Shown here in pieces: positions 50,792-63,060 of a stretch of DNA of 64,000 nucleotides. This stretch comes from Aromatoleum bremense (GTDB lineage: Bacteria > Pseudomonadota > Gammaproteobacteria > Burkholderiales > Rhodocyclaceae). Within the stretch, counting starts at the first letter, position 1, and every line of letters begins with the position of its first letter. The stretch spans positions 1,798,001-1,862,000 of the forward strand of contig NZ_CP059467.1 in the NCBI RefSeq assembly GCF_017894365.1, in the 5' to 3' direction. The notes under the pieces were generated by a model. That model saw nothing but the letters and a program-made list of their open reading frames with translations, did not search any database and was not told the DNA's origin. Both the position numbers and the translations under genes were made by a program.

Positions 50792-52067
50792 GGTCCGTAT
50801 CGGGCAGCAACTGACGCTCGAGGCTGCCGTCGATCTCGAGCCGCTCGAGATCGGGATGGCGTGCACTCAGCCGCATGATCTGGGCTGTATTTTCTTCATC
50901 GAAAACGGAGCAGGTGACGTAAAGCATCCTGCCGCCGAGCGCCAGCGTCGGCCACAGTGCGTCGACGATCCCGGCCTGCTGGGCGGCGAAGCGGCGGACA
51001 TCCTCGCGTCGCCGCAGCCACTTGATATCCGGATGCCGGCGCGCGACACCCGACGCCGAACAGGGAACATCAGCAAGGATGCGGTCGAACGGCCGGCCAT
51101 CCCACCACGCGTCGAGGGCGCGGCAATCGGCAGTCAGCACCTGCGCGTGCAGGCCGAGGCGCTCGAGGTTGTCGCGGATGCGCTGGACGCGTTTCGGATC
51201 GAGCTCCAGCGCGACAAGCTCGACCGGCATCGTCTCGAGGATATGGGCAGCCTTGCCGCCTGGCGCCGCGCACGCGTCGAGCACCCGCTGGCCGGGCGCG
51301 AGATCCAGCCACCGCGCAGCCCACTGCGCCCCCGCATCCTGCACCGAGACGCGCCCGGCCGCGAAACCGGGCAGGCTCGCTACCGGCACCGGTTTATCGA
51401 GCACGAGCGCGTCGTTCGCGAGCCGCCGGCAGCCGATGCCGGCTTCGCGCAGTTCCGCTTCGACGGCCTCCACGCTCGCTCGCGTGCGATTGACCCGCAG
51501 CGCCATCGGGGGCCGCTGGTTGCCCGCTTCGAGCGCGGCTTCCCAGTCGTCGGGACAGGCGGCCCGCATCTGCGCCACCCACCACGCGGGATGGCGGTAG
51601 CGCGCCGCCTCGTCCGCCTCGACGATGCGCGCCAGCTCGTGTTCGTCGCGCAGGCGCTTGCGCAGCACGCCGTTGACGACGCCTTTCAGGCCCGGCGCGA
51701 GAACCGCGGCCGCATCGACCGCCTGGTCCACCACCGTGTGCGCCTGATCCGGACGGTGCTCGAGCCGGTGCAGCGCCACCAGCAGCAGGGCGTGCAGCGC
51801 AACCGGCAGGGGCTTGTGCAACAGGCGGCGCAGGACGGCGTCGCCGCGCCCGTAGTCGCGCAGCGTCCCCCACGCGAGATCACGAACCGCGCCGCGCGTC
51901 GCATCCGGCCAGCCGGGATTCGCGCGCAGCAGCCGTTCGTAGGCCTCTGTCAAATTGGCACCCCCGAGGACCGCCTCGACGAGAGACGCCGCCTGCAACA
52001 GGGCATAGCCGAGACCGTCGCTCGGAAGCGTGGGGCGGCCCTTGGCCGGTCGGGAGAAAATGGTCAC
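50751..52067 (-). CDS. rsmB: 16S rRNA m5C967 methyltransferase
   Basis: A 438-residue RsmB. The N-terminal NusB-like RNA-binding domain (about 25-140) contains DATRGAVRDLAWGTLRDYG. The methyltransferase domain has the SAM motif VLDACAAPGGKAAHILE and the two catalytic cysteines in DVPCSASGVARRHPD and YVTCSVFDEEN. The start is uncertain; the GTG at MTIFSRPAKGR was chosen, while the open frame extends 13 codons further to a TTG. Upstream, where fmt often lies, is instead a parS site and the TSUP gene. Confidence 0.88.
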   Translation of the reverse strand: MTIFSRPAKGRPTLPSDGLGYALLQAASLVEAVLGGANLTEAYERLLRANPGWPDATRGAVRDLAWGTLRDYGRGDAVLRRLLHKPLPVALHALLLVALHRLEHRPDQAHTVVDQAVDAAAVLAPGLKGVVNGVLRKRLRDEHELARIVEADEAARYRHPAWWVAQMRAACPDDWEAALEAGNQRPPMALRVNRTRASVEAVEAELREAGIGCRRLANDALVLDKPVPVASLPGFAAGRVSVQDAGAQWAARWLDLAPGQRVLDACAAPGGKAAHILETMPVELVALELDPKRVQRIRDNLERLGLHAQVLTADCRALDAWWDGRPFDRILADVPCSASGVARRHPDIKWLRRREDVRRFAAQQAGIVDALWPTLALGGRMLYVTCSVFDEENTAQIMRLSARHPDLERLEIDGSLERQLLPDTDHDGFFYALLGKRR

Positions 52068-52364
52068 GGGAATCGGAACTTTGCTGGATGGCACCCTGCC
52101 CCGCAAGCTACGCGAGGGGCAAAGTGCTCAAGTAATTTGGCAACATCTGTGTGATGCAGCGCGTCGCGCCATTGTAATACTGCAGCGCGGTAATTCCGCG
52201 TCCGGCAAGGTGTTTATCGGCGCGTCGATGAATGATGGCAATCCATCGACCTTCGGCCGCCTCACGGGGAACAGCATGAGCTGGCATGTGAAACCGGAGT
52301 CCGACATTCGAGCCGGACGGAACGAAGCGCAGAAACGTGTTCCACGTGAAACCTTCGCGTTGCG
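52068..52364. other. Intergenic region carrying a parS site
   Basis: About 297 bp between rsmB and the TSUP gene. No gene was recognised; the one distinct feature is the parS site listed separately. Confidence 0.5.
52338..52353 (+). promoter_or_regulatory. parS: parS centromere site 1
   Basis: TGTTCCACGTGAAACC matches the bacterial ParB-binding consensus TGTTNCACGTGAAACA at all but the last base. It lies about 5 kb from dnaA, where parS sites usually cluster. Confidence 0.85.
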
Positions 52365-53135
52365 TCACCCGGCGGCGACATCGAACAACATTTTTCCGAT
52401 CAGCACCGTCACGACACCGAGAAACATTTTTCGTACGAACGCCGCGCCGTGACGCAGCGCGAGCCGCGAACCGACGAGCGCGCCGGCGAGGTTGGAGCAG
52501 GCCATCACACCGGCGGCCTGCCACAGGATCGCGACGTGCGAAGTGAAGAACGCGATCGCCGCGAGGTTCGTCGCGACATTCACGATCTTCGCCGTCACCG
52601 ACGCGCGGAGAAAGTCCATCGCCAGGAAGCGGACGAACAGGAAGATCAGGAAGCTTCCGGTTCCCGGGCCGAAGAACCCGTCGTAGAACCCGACGCTCGC
52701 ACCAATCAGCACGGCCGGCGCGGTCGCGTGCTGCGGTTCGACCGTTGCATCTGCTGCGCCAAAGTCCTTGCGAATGAACGTGTAGATTGCGACCAGTATC
52801 AGCAGCAGCAGGATCACGGGCTTGAGCACCGCAGGCGACAAATATGCGACGGCACGCGCCCCGAACCATGCTCCGGCGAGCGCGGACGCCGCAGCCGGCA
52901 GCGCGACCCGCCACGGAATCGCAACCCGCCGCGCGTACTGTATCGCCGCACTGCTCGTGCCGACGATGCTCGCGAGCTTGTTGGTGCCGAACAGCGTCGC
53001 CGGCAGGCTCGCGGGGAAAGCCGTGAACAGCGCCGGGATCTGCACCAGCCCGCCGCCGCCGACCACCGCATCGACAAAGCCGGCAAGAAAGGCAGCAAGC
53101 CCGAGAAAGAACAGGAGCGTTTCGGGATCGCCCAT
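52365..53135 (-). CDS. TSUP (TauE/SafE) family membrane transporter
   Basis: A 256-residue membrane protein with about eight helices and the two repeated family motifs: FLAGFVDAVVGGGGLVQIPAL (helix 1-2 region) and IGASVGFYDGFFGPGTGSFLI in the middle. Members export or import sulfonates, sulfite or related organic anions; the substrate cannot be told here. The ATG at MGDPETLL was chosen; the preceding TTG is also in frame. The gene lies between two parS sites. Confidence 0.85.
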   Translation of the reverse strand: MGDPETLLFFLGLAAFLAGFVDAVVGGGGLVQIPALFTAFPASLPATLFGTNKLASIVGTSSAAIQYARRVAIPWRVALPAAASALAGAWFGARAVAYLSPAVLKPVILLLLILVAIYTFIRKDFGAADATVEPQHATAPAVLIGASVGFYDGFFGPGTGSFLIFLFVRFLAMDFLRASVTAKIVNVATNLAAIAFFTSHVAILWQAAGVMACSNLAGALVGSRLALRHGAAFVRKMFLGVVTVLIGKMLFDVAAG

Positions 53136-53146
53136 CAATGTGGGCC

Positions 53147-53162
53147 TGTTTCACGTGGAACA
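53147..53162 (-). promoter_or_regulatory. parS: parS centromere site 2
   Basis: The minus strand reads TGTTCCACGTGAAACA, a perfect match to the parS consensus. It lies 12 nt upstream of the TSUP start and 809 bp from the first site, in opposite orientation. Confidence 0.93.
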
Positions 53163-53229
53163 GCAGGTCGCATGGGGACAACTGTCGTGCCGAATCGATT
53201 GGCCACTCCGCGCCGGCACCGAACGCCGA

Positions 53230-54585
53230 TCACTTGCCGATGCAGAACCGCGAAAAAATCACCCCCAACAGGTCGTCGGACGAGAACTCTCCAGTTATCT
53301 CGCCGATGCAGACCTGGGCCAGCCGGAGTTCCTCCGCGAACAATTCGAGCGCGCCGCACTGCGATCGCGCCGCGACCACGTGCGTCAGTGCCTCGCGCAA
53401 CGCAACAAGATGGCGTTCACGCGCAAGCACGACGTCGTCGCCATGCGCGTGCCAGCCAGCCACCCTCAGCAGCTCGCTGCGCAGCAGATCGACGCCGAGG
53501 CCGAGCTGTGCGGACAGATGGATCGCAACACCGTCGTCCTGCTGCAGCCGCGCCGGTTCGAGCCCGCACAGATCGATCTTGTTGAAGATCGTGATGCGCT
53601 CCACCCCTTCCGGCAGCGCCGCATCGATCGCCTCGTCACCCGGCTGCGGACCGACCCGCGCATCGACGATGCGCAGGATCACATCGGCGCGCGCGATCTC
53701 GCGCCAAGTCCGCTCGACCCCCAGGCGTTCGACCGGATCGGCCGTTTCCCGCAGTCCGGCCGTGTCGATGACATGGATCGGAATGCCTTCGATCGCGATC
53801 GTCTCGCGCACGGCGTCGCGCGTCGTGCCGGCGATGTCGGTGACGATCGCGCGCTCGTCGCCGGCGAGGCAGTTCAGCAAGCTAGACTTGCCGACATTCG
53901 GCTGGCCGACCAGGACGACGTTCATCCCGCTGCGCAGCAGCGCTCCCTGACGCGCGCGCTCGAGCACCCCTTCGAGCTTCACGCGGATCGCGTCGAGCCG
54001 CTCCAGGGCGCGGGCGTTTTCGAGGAACTCGACGTCTTCGTCGGGAAAATCGAGCGTCGCTTCGACGAGCATCCGCAGGTCGATCAGTGCGTCCGTGAGC
54101 CGATGCATTTCGTCAGAGAACGCGCCCGACAGCGAACGCACCGCGGAGCGTGCCGCCGCCACCGTCGACGCCTCGATCAGATCAGCAACCGCCTCGGCCT
54201 GGGCGAGGTCCATCTTCCCGTTCAGGAATGCGCGTCGCGAAAACTCGCCGGGCTCGGCCAGCCGGGCGCCGAGTTCGAGACAGCGTGCGAGCACGAGTTG
54301 CAGCACGATCGGCCCGCCGTGCCCCTGCAGTTCGATGACGTCCTCGCCGGTAAACGAATGCGGCGCCGGGAAATAGATCAGGATGCCTTCGTCGATCGGC
54401 TTGCCGCCGGCGTCGACGAAATGCGTGAACCCCGCGTGGCGGGGTTTCGAGTCCCTCCCCGTCAGCGCACGGGCAAACGGCGCGAGCGCCGCACCGGAGA
54501 CCCGGACGACCCCGATGCCGCCGCGACCGGGTGCGGTCGCGATCGCCGCGATGGTGTCAGGCAGGCTTGGCGCCGGACTTCTCAC
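53230..54585 (-). CDS. mnmE: tRNA modification GTPase MnmE
   Basis: A 451-residue GTPase that, with MnmG, makes the 5-carboxymethylaminomethyl group at the tRNA wobble uridine. The N-terminal folate-binding domain contains [12 protein letters not shown]. The G domain has G1 [10 protein letters not shown] (about 225-234), G2/G3 DIAGTTRD and DTAGLRE, and G4 NKID. The C-terminus ends in the essential CIGK. The GTG start lies 29 nt inside the end of yidC, with GAAGG upstream; overlap in this gene pair is plausible. Confidence 0.94.
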   Translation of the reverse strand: MRSPAPSLPDTIAAIATAPGRGGIGVVRVSGAALAPFARALTGRDSKPRHAGFTHFVDAGGKPIDEGILIYFPAPHSFTGEDVIELQGHGGPIVLQLVLARCLELGARLAEPGEFSRRAFLNGKMDLAQAEAVADLIEASTVAAARSAVRSLSGAFSDEMHRLTDALIDLRMLVEATLDFPDEDVEFLENARALERLDAIRVKLEGVLERARQGALLRSGMNVVLVGQPNVGKSSLLNCLAGDERAIVTDIAGTTRDAVRETIAIEGIPIHVIDTAGLRETADPVERLGVERTWREIARADVILRIVDARVGPQPGDEAIDAALPEGVERITIFNKIDLCGLEPARLQQDDGVAIHLSAQLGLGVDLLRSELLRVAGWHAHGDDVVLARERHLVALREALTHVVAARSQCGALELFAEELRLAQVCIGEITGEFSSDDLLGVIFSRFCIGK

Positions 54586-56209
54586 CTTCGATCATCCGCG
54601 TGATCTGCCATTGCTGTGCGATCGACAGAATATTGTTCACGACCCAGTACAGCACCAGGCCCGACGGGAACCACAGGAACATGAAGGTGAAGATGACCGG
54701 CATCGCCATCATGACCTTGGCCTGGATCGGATCCGGCGGCGTCGGATTGAGCTTCATCTGGATCAGCATCGATGCGCCCATGATCACCGGCAGGATGAAG
54801 TACGGATCCTTCGCCGACAGGTCCTGGATCCAGCCGAGCCACGGCGCCTGCCGCATCTCGACGCTGCCGAGCAGCACCCAGTACAGCGAGATGAACACCG
54901 GGATCTGCACCAGGATCGGCAGGCAGCCGCCGAGCGGATTGATCTTCTCCTTGCGGTACATCTCCATCATTTCCTGCTGCATCTTCGCCTTGTCGTTGCC
55001 GTACAGCTCCTTCAAGCGTTGCATGCGCGGACCGAGCACGCGCATCTTCGCCATCGACTTGTAGCTCGCGGCCGACAGCGGGAAGAACATCAGCTTGATC
55101 AGGATCGTCACGATGATGATCGCCCAGCCCCAGTTGCCGACCACGCCGTGGATCCACGACAGCACCCAGAACAGCGGCGCGGCGATCACCGTCAGCCAGC
55201 CGTAATCGACGACCAGGTCGAGCCCGGGAGCGATGTCCTCGAGTTTGTCCTGTTCCTGCGGGCCAGCGTAGAGGCTCGCCTCGACGCGTCCGCTCTGTCC
55301 CGGCTGGATCGCCGCCACCGGCACGATCACCCCGGCCGAATACAGGTCGTTGCCGACTTTCTGCGCGAAAAACTCGCGTTCCGCCCCGCCCTGCGGCAGC
55401 CACGCGCTGACGAAATAATGCTGGACCATCGCAATCCAGCCGTCACCGGCTTTCTTGACGAACTTCGCCTTGCCTTCGGCGATTTCCTCGAATTGGACTT
55501 TCTGGAACTTCTCGGCATCGGTGTAGAACGCCGGGCCGGTGAAAGTCGTGACGCCGAACGCCTCGACCGACTCGGCCGGCTTGCCGTCGCGCGTGAGCTG
55601 GTAATACGCGTGGGGCGAAAGCGGGCGCTCGCTGCTGTTGACGATCTCGTAGGCAACGTCGACGACATAGTTGCCGCGATGGAAAGTCATCACCTTCGTG
55701 ATCTTGACGCCATCCTGCTCCGGCGCCTCGAGCCGCACGACGAGACGGTCCTCGCCTTCCTTCAGGACCTGTTCGCCCTGCGGCAGACTGAACGTCGTCT
55801 TGTGGGTCGGCAGGTCCTCGCCGATCAGCCCGGACTGCGCCGCATACAGGTGGATCGTGCCGTCGTCGAACAGCGTGAAGTTCTTCGTCTTGTCGGCTGT
55901 CGATTTGTGCTTCGCCAGTTCGAGCCTGACGATGTCGCCGCCCTGCGCCGAAACTTCCGCGACCATCAGGTCGGTGCGCACCACCATGCGCGGCGCGGTC
56001 GAAGCGGTTGCCACGCCGGGCACGCCCGGCACGGCGGTCGCCGCCCCCGGCGCAACACCGGTCGTCGGAGTCGGCACGCCGGCACCCTCGACACCCGCGG
56101 TCGCAGTGACGGCGACCGGCGCGGGCTGGCTTTGCTTCAGCCAGGCATTCCACAGCATTACGAGGGAAAGGGAGAAGACGAGGAAGAGTACGAGGCGGCG
56201 CTGATCCAT
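54557..56209 (-). CDS. yidC: Membrane protein insertase YidC
   Basis: A 550-residue insertase. A first membrane helix (about 5-22) is followed by a Pro/Ala/Thr-rich linker (about 30-70) and the large periplasmic domain (about 75-335). The conserved five-helix core starts near [18 protein letters not shown], continues with [15 protein letters not shown] and includes [21 protein letters not shown]. It inserts and folds inner-membrane proteins. It sits in the usual order between yidD and mnmE. Confidence 0.95.
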   Translation of the reverse strand: MDQRRLVLFLVFSLSLVMLWNAWLKQSQPAPVAVTATAGVEGAGVPTPTTGVAPGAATAVPGVPGVATASTAPRMVVRTDLMVAEVSAQGGDIVRLELAKHKSTADKTKNFTLFDDGTIHLYAAQSGLIGEDLPTHKTTFSLPQGEQVLKEGEDRLVVRLEAPEQDGVKITKVMTFHRGNYVVDVAYEIVNSSERPLSPHAYYQLTRDGKPAESVEAFGVTTFTGPAFYTDAEKFQKVQFEEIAEGKAKFVKKAGDGWIAMVQHYFVSAWLPQGGAEREFFAQKVGNDLYSAGVIVPVAAIQPGQSGRVEASLYAGPQEQDKLEDIAPGLDLVVDYGWLTVIAAPLFWVLSWIHGVVGNWGWAIIIVTILIKLMFFPLSAASYKSMAKMRVLGPRMQRLKELYGNDKAKMQQEMMEMYRKEKINPLGGCLPILVQIPVFISLYWVLLGSVEMRQAPWLGWIQDLSAKDPYFILPVIMGASMLIQMKLNPTPPDPIQAKVMMAMPVIFTFMFLWFPSGLVLYWVVNNILSIAQQWQITRMIEGEKSGAKPA

Positions 56210-56235
56210 CGGATTATTGTTCGATCTGAAATTGT

Positions 56236-56448
56236 TCAGGGGACGGGATCATACCCGCCGGGATGGAATGGGTGGCAACGGCCCACCCGCTTGAGCGCAA
56301 GCCAGCCGCCACGCATCGCGCCGTGGCGCTCGACAGCTTCCTGCGCGTACTCGGAGCAGCAGGGATGAAAACGGCAGTTACGGCCCAGCATGGGACTGAT
56401 CCCGTACCGGTAAACACGCAGCAGACCGAGCACCAGCGCTTTCATCAC
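56236..56448 (-). CDS. yidD: Membrane protein insertion efficiency factor YidD
   Basis: A 70-residue protein with the family pattern [31 protein letters not shown] and [15 protein letters not shown], including the conserved cysteines. It overlaps the rnpA stop by ATGA and lies upstream of yidC, as in most proteobacteria. Confidence 0.93.
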   Translation of the reverse strand: MMKALVLGLLRVYRYGISPMLGRNCRFHPCCSEYAQEAVERHGAMRGGWLALKRVGRCHPFHPGGYDPVP

Positions 56449-56837
56449 TCGCGAAACCGCCCGAGCAGATTCACGACATCGTCGTTGATCATCGCGCGCG
56501 TCGCCAGCTTCACCGGCGCATGCAGCCGCACGACGAGGTCATGGTGCGCAAGCGCGGGCCGCGCCTTGCGGAACTGTTCGCGCACGATACGTTTCAGCAG
56601 GTTGCGCACGTTGGCCCGTTTCGCAAGCTTCTTCGCGATGACGACCCCCAGGCGCGCCGTCCCGAGTTCGTTGGGACGATAATGGGCGATGAAAAACCGC
56701 CCCTTGAAGGCCCGCCGAAAAGCAAAAACGGATGAATACTCATCCGTTTTTCGTAACCTGTAGGCGTCGAGGAATCGCTGGTCAACGCCCGGCCGGCTGC
56801 TCACCTCAAACGGCGAGACGGTGACGGCCCTTTGCAC
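56445..56837 (-). CDS. rnpA: Ribonuclease P protein component
   Basis: A 130-residue RnpA that aids the RNase P RNA in tRNA 5' maturation. The core begins at [20 protein letters not shown], and the RNR motif is present in [18 protein letters not shown]. The GTG start shown overlaps the end of rpmH by 32 nt; a later GTG within the first 15 codons is possible. It sits between rpmH and yidD. Confidence 0.93.
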   Translation of the reverse strand: MQRAVTVSPFEVSSRPGVDQRFLDAYRLRKTDEYSSVFAFRRAFKGRFFIAHYRPNELGTARLGVVIAKKLAKRANVRNLLKRIVREQFRKARPALAHHDLVVRLHAPVKLATRAMINDDVVNLLGRFRE

Positions 56838-56940
56838 GACGGGCGCGGATCACTGCGCGACCGCCACGGGTCTTCATGCGGACCAGAAATCCATGGGTGC
56901 GCTTGCGACGGACGACGGAAGGCTGATAGGTGCGTTTCAT
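56806..56940 (-). CDS. rpmH: 50S ribosomal protein L34
   Basis: A 44-residue, highly basic protein: [18 protein letters not shown] at the start and [12 protein letters not shown] at the end, matching L34 along its whole length. It is the first gene of the leftward rpmH-rnpA-yidD-yidC-mnmE block, with its own promoter. Confidence 0.97.
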   Translation of the reverse strand: MKRTYQPSVVRRKRTHGFLVRMKTRGGRAVIRARRAKGRHRLAV

Positions 56941-56972
56941 TTCGGTCTGCCAGTATTTGGGTCAAACGCGAG

Positions 56973-57001
56973 ATTTAATTGGATAATGCACTGTTTGTCA
57001 A
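56973..57001 (-). promoter_or_regulatory. Predicted rpmH promoter
   Basis: On the minus strand TTGACA (56996-57001) and TTAAAT (56973-56978) are 17 nt apart. This is a near-ideal -35 with a fair -10, about 30 nt upstream of the rpmH start. Confidence 0.65.
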
Positions 57002-57021
57002 GCACAATTTTTGCCCAGACC

Positions 57022-57030
57022 TGTGGATAA
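57022..57030 (-). promoter_or_regulatory. DnaA box
   Basis: The minus strand reads TTATCCACA, the perfect DnaA box. It overlaps the predicted -35 of dnaA, so DnaA could repress its own gene. Confidence 0.75.
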
Positions 57031-57052
57031 CTTTTGCGGCGGGGGGTAGAAT
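57024..57052 (+). promoter_or_regulatory. Possible dnaA promoter
   Basis: TGGATA (57024-57029) and TAGAAT (57047-57052) are separated by 17 nt. The -10 fits well (5 of 6) and the -35 poorly (4 of 6). The DnaA box lies over the -35. Confidence 0.45.
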
Positions 57053-57196
57053 CCGCGTTTCCGCTTTCGGTCGATCACAGAGCAGGGCAGCGTCCTGCAC
57101 CGCGCTCTGCCTTCACCCCGCGAAAGCGTCCCTATAACCCACATCAAGCTGCCGCCGTCTTTTCGCCGCCTTGGTGAACAGTGGAGAGGGTACGCT

Positions 57197-58669
57197 TTGA
57201 AAACCGTGCCGCAAGCCCAAACCGCCGAACCCGTGAGCCCCGATCTCTGGTCCTTCTGCCTGTCGCGCCTGGAACATGAACTGCCGCAGCAGCAGTTCAA
57301 CACCTGGATCAAGACGCTGCAAGCCGATGAGGAACATGCTGGCGCCGGCGCCGCGTTGCGGCTGGTCGCACCGAGCCGCTTCGTGCTGCAGTGGGTGCGG
57401 GAACGCTACCTGCGCCGGATCGGCGAACTCGGCGCCGAGTTCCATGGCACGCCGATCGAAATCGAACTCGTGCTGCCCGCGGCCGGCGCGGCGCGCCCGG
57501 CCGCGCGCCCCGTCGTCGGCAGCGTGTCCGTCGCTGCCCCGGCGCCGGCCCCCTCGCAGGCGCCTGCAACCACGGTTGCCGCACCGGCCGTCGTCACGCG
57601 CCCGGCCGAGCCCGAATCCGTCATCACCGCGTCGGACCTCGCCTACGAAAAGACGCGCCTGAACGCCGACTTCACGTTCGACACGCTGGTTACCGGCCGC
57701 GCCAACGACCTCGCGCGCGCCGCCGCGATGCAGGTCGCGCAGAACCCGGGCACGTCGTACAACCCGCTGTTCGTCTATGGCGGCGTCGGCCTCGGCAAGA
57801 CCCACCTCGTGCACGCCATCGGCAATGCCGTGTACCGTCACAACCCGCGCGCGGTGATCCGCTACGTGCACGTCGAGGACTACTACGCCGACGTCGTGCG
57901 CGCCTACCAGCAGAAGAGCTTCGACGCCTTCAAGCGCTATTACCGTTCGCTCGATCTCCTGCTGATCGACGACATCCAGTTCTTCAACAACAAGAACCGC
58001 ACGCAGGAAGAATTCTTCCACGCGTTCAACGCGCTGACCGAGGCGCGCAAGCAGATCGTCATCACCTGCGACACCTACCCGAAGGACATCCAGGGCCTCG
58101 AGGATCGCCTGATTTCGCGCTTCGACTGGGGCCTCACCGTGCAGATCGAGCCGCCCGAGCTCGAGATGCGCGTCGCGATCCTGCAGAAGAAGGCCGAGGC
58201 GCTACGCGTCGATCTGCACGACGACGTCGCCTTCCTGATCGCGAAGAACCTGCGCTCGAACGTGCGCGAACTCGAAGGCGCGCTGAACAAGGTCGTGGCG
58301 TTCGCGCGCTTCCACGGTCGCGGCATCACGCTCGAAGTCGCCAAGGACGCGCTGAAGGATCTGCTGAACGCGCACAACCGCCAGCTGACGATCGAGCACA
58401 TCCAGAAGACCGTCGCCGACTACTACAAGATCAAGGTCGCCGACATGCACTCGAAGAAGCGCACGCGGGTCATCGCCCGTCCGCGCCAGGTCGCGATGTG
58501 GCTCGCGAAGGACCTCACGCCGATGTCGCTGCCAGCGATCGGCGAGGCCTTCGGCGGGCGCGACCACACCACCGTGATGCACGCCTGCCGCACGATCGCC
58601 GAGCTGCGCCTCGGCGACCACCAGTTGAACCACGACGTCCACGTGCTCACCCAGGTCCTCAGGGGATGA
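57197..58669 (+). CDS. dnaA: Chromosomal replication initiator protein DnaA
   Basis: A 490-residue DnaA. Domain I (about 1-85) contains [21 protein letters not shown]; a proline/alanine-rich domain II (about 95-145) follows. The AAA+ domain has Walker [14 protein letters not shown] (about 194-206) and Walker [11 protein letters not shown]. Domain IV ends with the DNA-reading signature [13 protein letters not shown]. The start is a TTG with GGAGAGGG 6 nt upstream; a GTG three codons later is an alternative. It begins the dnaA-dnaN-gyrB block. Confidence 0.96.
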   Translation: MKTVPQAQTAEPVSPDLWSFCLSRLEHELPQQQFNTWIKTLQADEEHAGAGAALRLVAPSRFVLQWVRERYLRRIGELGAEFHGTPIEIELVLPAAGAARPAARPVVGSVSVAAPAPAPSQAPATTVAAPAVVTRPAEPESVITASDLAYEKTRLNADFTFDTLVTGRANDLARAAAMQVAQNPGTSYNPLFVYGGVGLGKTHLVHAIGNAVYRHNPRAVIRYVHVEDYYADVVRAYQQKSFDAFKRYYRSLDLLLIDDIQFFNNKNRTQEEFFHAFNALTEARKQIVITCDTYPKDIQGLEDRLISRFDWGLTVQIEPPELEMRVAILQKKAEALRVDLHDDVAFLIAKNLRSNVRELEGALNKVVAFARFHGRGITLEVAKDALKDLLNAHNRQLTIEHIQKTVADYYKIKVADMHSKKRTRVIARPRQVAMWLAKDLTPMSLPAIGEAFGGRDHTTVMHACRTIAELRLGDHQLNHDVHVLTQVLRG

Positions 58670-58756
58670 ACACCGCAGCCCCAGCCCCAGCCCTTTTCAT
58701 TGCGCCCCGCGCCAAGCCCGGAACAACCTAATCCAAACCGGAAAGACTCTGACGCC

Positions 58757-59860
58757 ATGCTTCTGCTCACCACCACCCGCGACGCGCTCCTCGCCCCGCT
58801 GCAGTCGGTCGCCGGCATCGTCGAAAAACGCCACACGCTGCCGATCCTGTCCAACGTGCTGATCGAGAAGCACGGCGACCAGCTGACGCTGCTCGCGACC
58901 GACATCGAGATCCAGATCCGCACCACCACGGCCGGCCACATCGGCGGTGAAGACGCCTCGATCACCGTCGCCGCGAGGAAGCTGCAGGACATCCTGCGCG
59001 CGGTGCCCGAAGGCGACGTGACGGTCACGCTCGACGACAAGCGCCTCACCGTCAAAGCCGGCCGCAGCCGCTTCGCGCTGCAGACGCTGCCGGCCGCGGA
59101 CTATCCGCGCATGAACCTGCCCGACGGCGACGCGACGCGCTTCTCGGTGAGCCAGAAGACCTTCAAGCGCCAGCTCGCCCAAGTCGCCTACGCGATGGCG
59201 CAGCAGGACATCCGTTATTACCTCAACGGGCTGCTGCTGATCGCCAGCGGCAGCGAACTGCGCATGGTCGCGACCGACGGCCACCGCCTCGCGTTCGCGG
59301 CGAACCCGTTGGCGGGCGATGTCCCGCACACCGAAGTGATCCTGCCGCGCAAGACCGTCATGGAGCTCGCCCGCCAGCTCGCCGACAGCGAGGACCCGCT
59401 CGAAGTGATCCTCGCCGGCAACCAGGTCGTGTTCCGCTTCGGCCCGATCGAACTGGTGTCGAAGCTGATCGACGGCAAGTTCCCCGACTACGAGCGCGTG
59501 ATCCCGCAGAACCACCCGAAGCTGCTGACTTTCGACCGCGTGCCGCTCCTGGCGACGCTGTCGCGCGTCGCGATCCTGACCAACGAGAAATTCCGCGGCG
59601 TGCGCCTCGTGCTCGGCGACGGCAGCCTGAAGATCGCCAGCACGAACGCCGAACAGGAAGAAGCCCTCGAAGAGCTCGAAGTCGATTACCACGGCGACCC
59701 GCTCGACATCGGCTTCAACGTCACCTATCTGCTCGACGTGCTGAACAACGTCACCAGCGACAAGATCGAGTGGCGCTTCAACGACGGCAACTCGAGCGCG
59801 CTCGTGACGCTGCCCGGCAACGCCACGTTCAAGTACGTCGTCATGCCGATGCGGATCTGA
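58757..59860 (+). CDS. dnaN: DNA polymerase III beta sliding clamp
   Basis: A 367-residue clamp with three similar domains. Typical blocks are MLLLTTTRDALLAPLQSVAG with KRHTLPILSNVLIE at the start, MAQQDIRYYLNGLLL in the second domain, and the C-terminal FKYVVMPMRI, the family's P-M-R ending. The ATG lies 87 nt after dnaA. No internal changes noticed. Confidence 0.96.
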   Translation: MLLLTTTRDALLAPLQSVAGIVEKRHTLPILSNVLIEKHGDQLTLLATDIEIQIRTTTAGHIGGEDASITVAARKLQDILRAVPEGDVTVTLDDKRLTVKAGRSRFALQTLPAADYPRMNLPDGDATRFSVSQKTFKRQLAQVAYAMAQQDIRYYLNGLLLIASGSELRMVATDGHRLAFAANPLAGDVPHTEVILPRKTVMELARQLADSEDPLEVILAGNQVVFRFGPIELVSKLIDGKFPDYERVIPQNHPKLLTFDRVPLLATLSRVAILTNEKFRGVRLVLGDGSLKIASTNAEQEEALEELEVDYHGDPLDIGFNVTYLLDVLNNVTSDKIEWRFNDGNSSALVTLPGNATFKYVVMPMRI

Positions 59861-59893
59861 CCGACCCGGCGCAGCGCCGCCCGCAGACTTTTT

Positions 59894-59915
59894 CGCCCCC
59901 GTGCGTCCGGGGGCG
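59894..59915 (+). terminator. Hairpin between dnaN and gyrB
   Basis: An 8-bp perfect stem (CGCCCCCG / CGGGGGCG) with a 6-nt loop. It is followed by CGTTCTTTG, a poor T-tract, so it is at best a weak terminator or attenuator. Confidence 0.4.
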
Positions 59916-59928
59916 CGTTCTTTGATGA

Positions 59929-62439
<2,511 letters not shown>

Positions 62440-62483
62440 CACTGCCGGTTTGCCAGGCTGATGAAAAACTGGTGACAGATGTA

Positions 62484-62515
62484 ATGAAAAAAGCTCCCGC
62501 GGGAGCTTTTTTCAT
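62484..62515. terminator. Bidirectional terminator after gyrB
   Basis: A 32-bp perfect palindrome: GCTCCCGCGGGAGC flanked by six A on the left and six T on the right, extended by ATG / CAT. It would stop transcription in both directions and separates the core block from the accessory genes. Confidence 0.93.
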
Positions 62516-62730
62516 GGCTGTCTTGCTGAGCTTGCGGTTTGGTTTTCGGCCATCCAGACCATTGCAGCCGTTGCGACGTCCTCCACATCATGTCTCCAGT
62601 GCGCCACTTACCCGGCGTTTGCTTGAGCGATGCTCGATCAAGAAGCCCAGACTACCCATCAGGGATTAGCTGCAGTTGTGCCACATTGATAAAATGGCCG
62701 GCTTATGCCAAGCCGATCAGGACATCCGAG
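62516..62730. other. Intergenic region, no gene recognised
   Basis: Less GC-rich than the core genome. No coding frame with a recognisable product, RNA gene or strong promoter was seen; TTGATAAAAT at about 62687-62696 could hold a -10. Confidence 0.4.
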
Positions 62731-63054
62731 ATGAAGCGCTGCGTTGTCGGTATTCGTCGCCCCGGAGCGCAGGATGAGCTTCCTGGGGGGAAGGACGGGC
62801 CTACCGTGTGGTTTCCATCGATGGCCACCATGGCAGCAGTGCTGTCTGAGGACAACCAGGCCCTGCTGCGCCTCATCCGTGACAAGTGGCCCAAGTCACT
62901 GACGGAGCTGGCTGAGCTGACGGGCCGCCAAGTACCGAACCTGTCGCGCACGCTGCGGATGATGGAGGGCTATGGTCTGGTGGCGCTGAAGAAGAATGTT
63001 CGCGAGATCGAGCCCGTCGCGCTGGCGACCAATTTCAAGATCCTGATTGACTAA
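62731..63054 (+). CDS. Winged-helix DNA-binding protein
   Basis: A 107-residue protein. Residues about 35-100 form a MarR/HVO_A0114-like winged helix (ALLRLIRDKWPKSLTELAEL, then GRQVPNLSRTLRMMEGYGLV as recognition helix and wing). The N-terminal 35 residues are of unknown fold. It ends 6 nt before hsdR and shares its codon character, so it may regulate the restriction genes. AGGA lies about 9 nt upstream of the ATG. Small HTH genes of this kind also occur beside toxin genes; the sequence does not decide. Confidence 0.7.
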   Translation: MKRCVVGIRRPGAQDELPGGKDGPTVWFPSMATMAAVLSEDNQALLRLIRDKWPKSLTELAELTGRQVPNLSRTLRMMEGYGLVALKKNVREIEPVALATNFKILID

Positions 63055-63060
63055 GGGCCG

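Larger units (their letters stand above)
56941..57196. other. rpmH-dnaA intergenic region
   Basis: A 256-bp gap between divergent rpmH and dnaA with one perfect DnaA box, one rpmH promoter and one possible dnaA promoter, listed separately. Its AT-rich part is at about 56970-57030. It is the expected place of a chromosomal origin, but only one perfect DnaA box is seen, so an origin here is not proven by the sequence. Confidence 0.5.

Noticed and set aside
56236..56448. Second frame over yidD (56214-56417)
   Set aside because: It reads as a serine/arginine-rich shadow, while the other frame carries all YidD signature residues.
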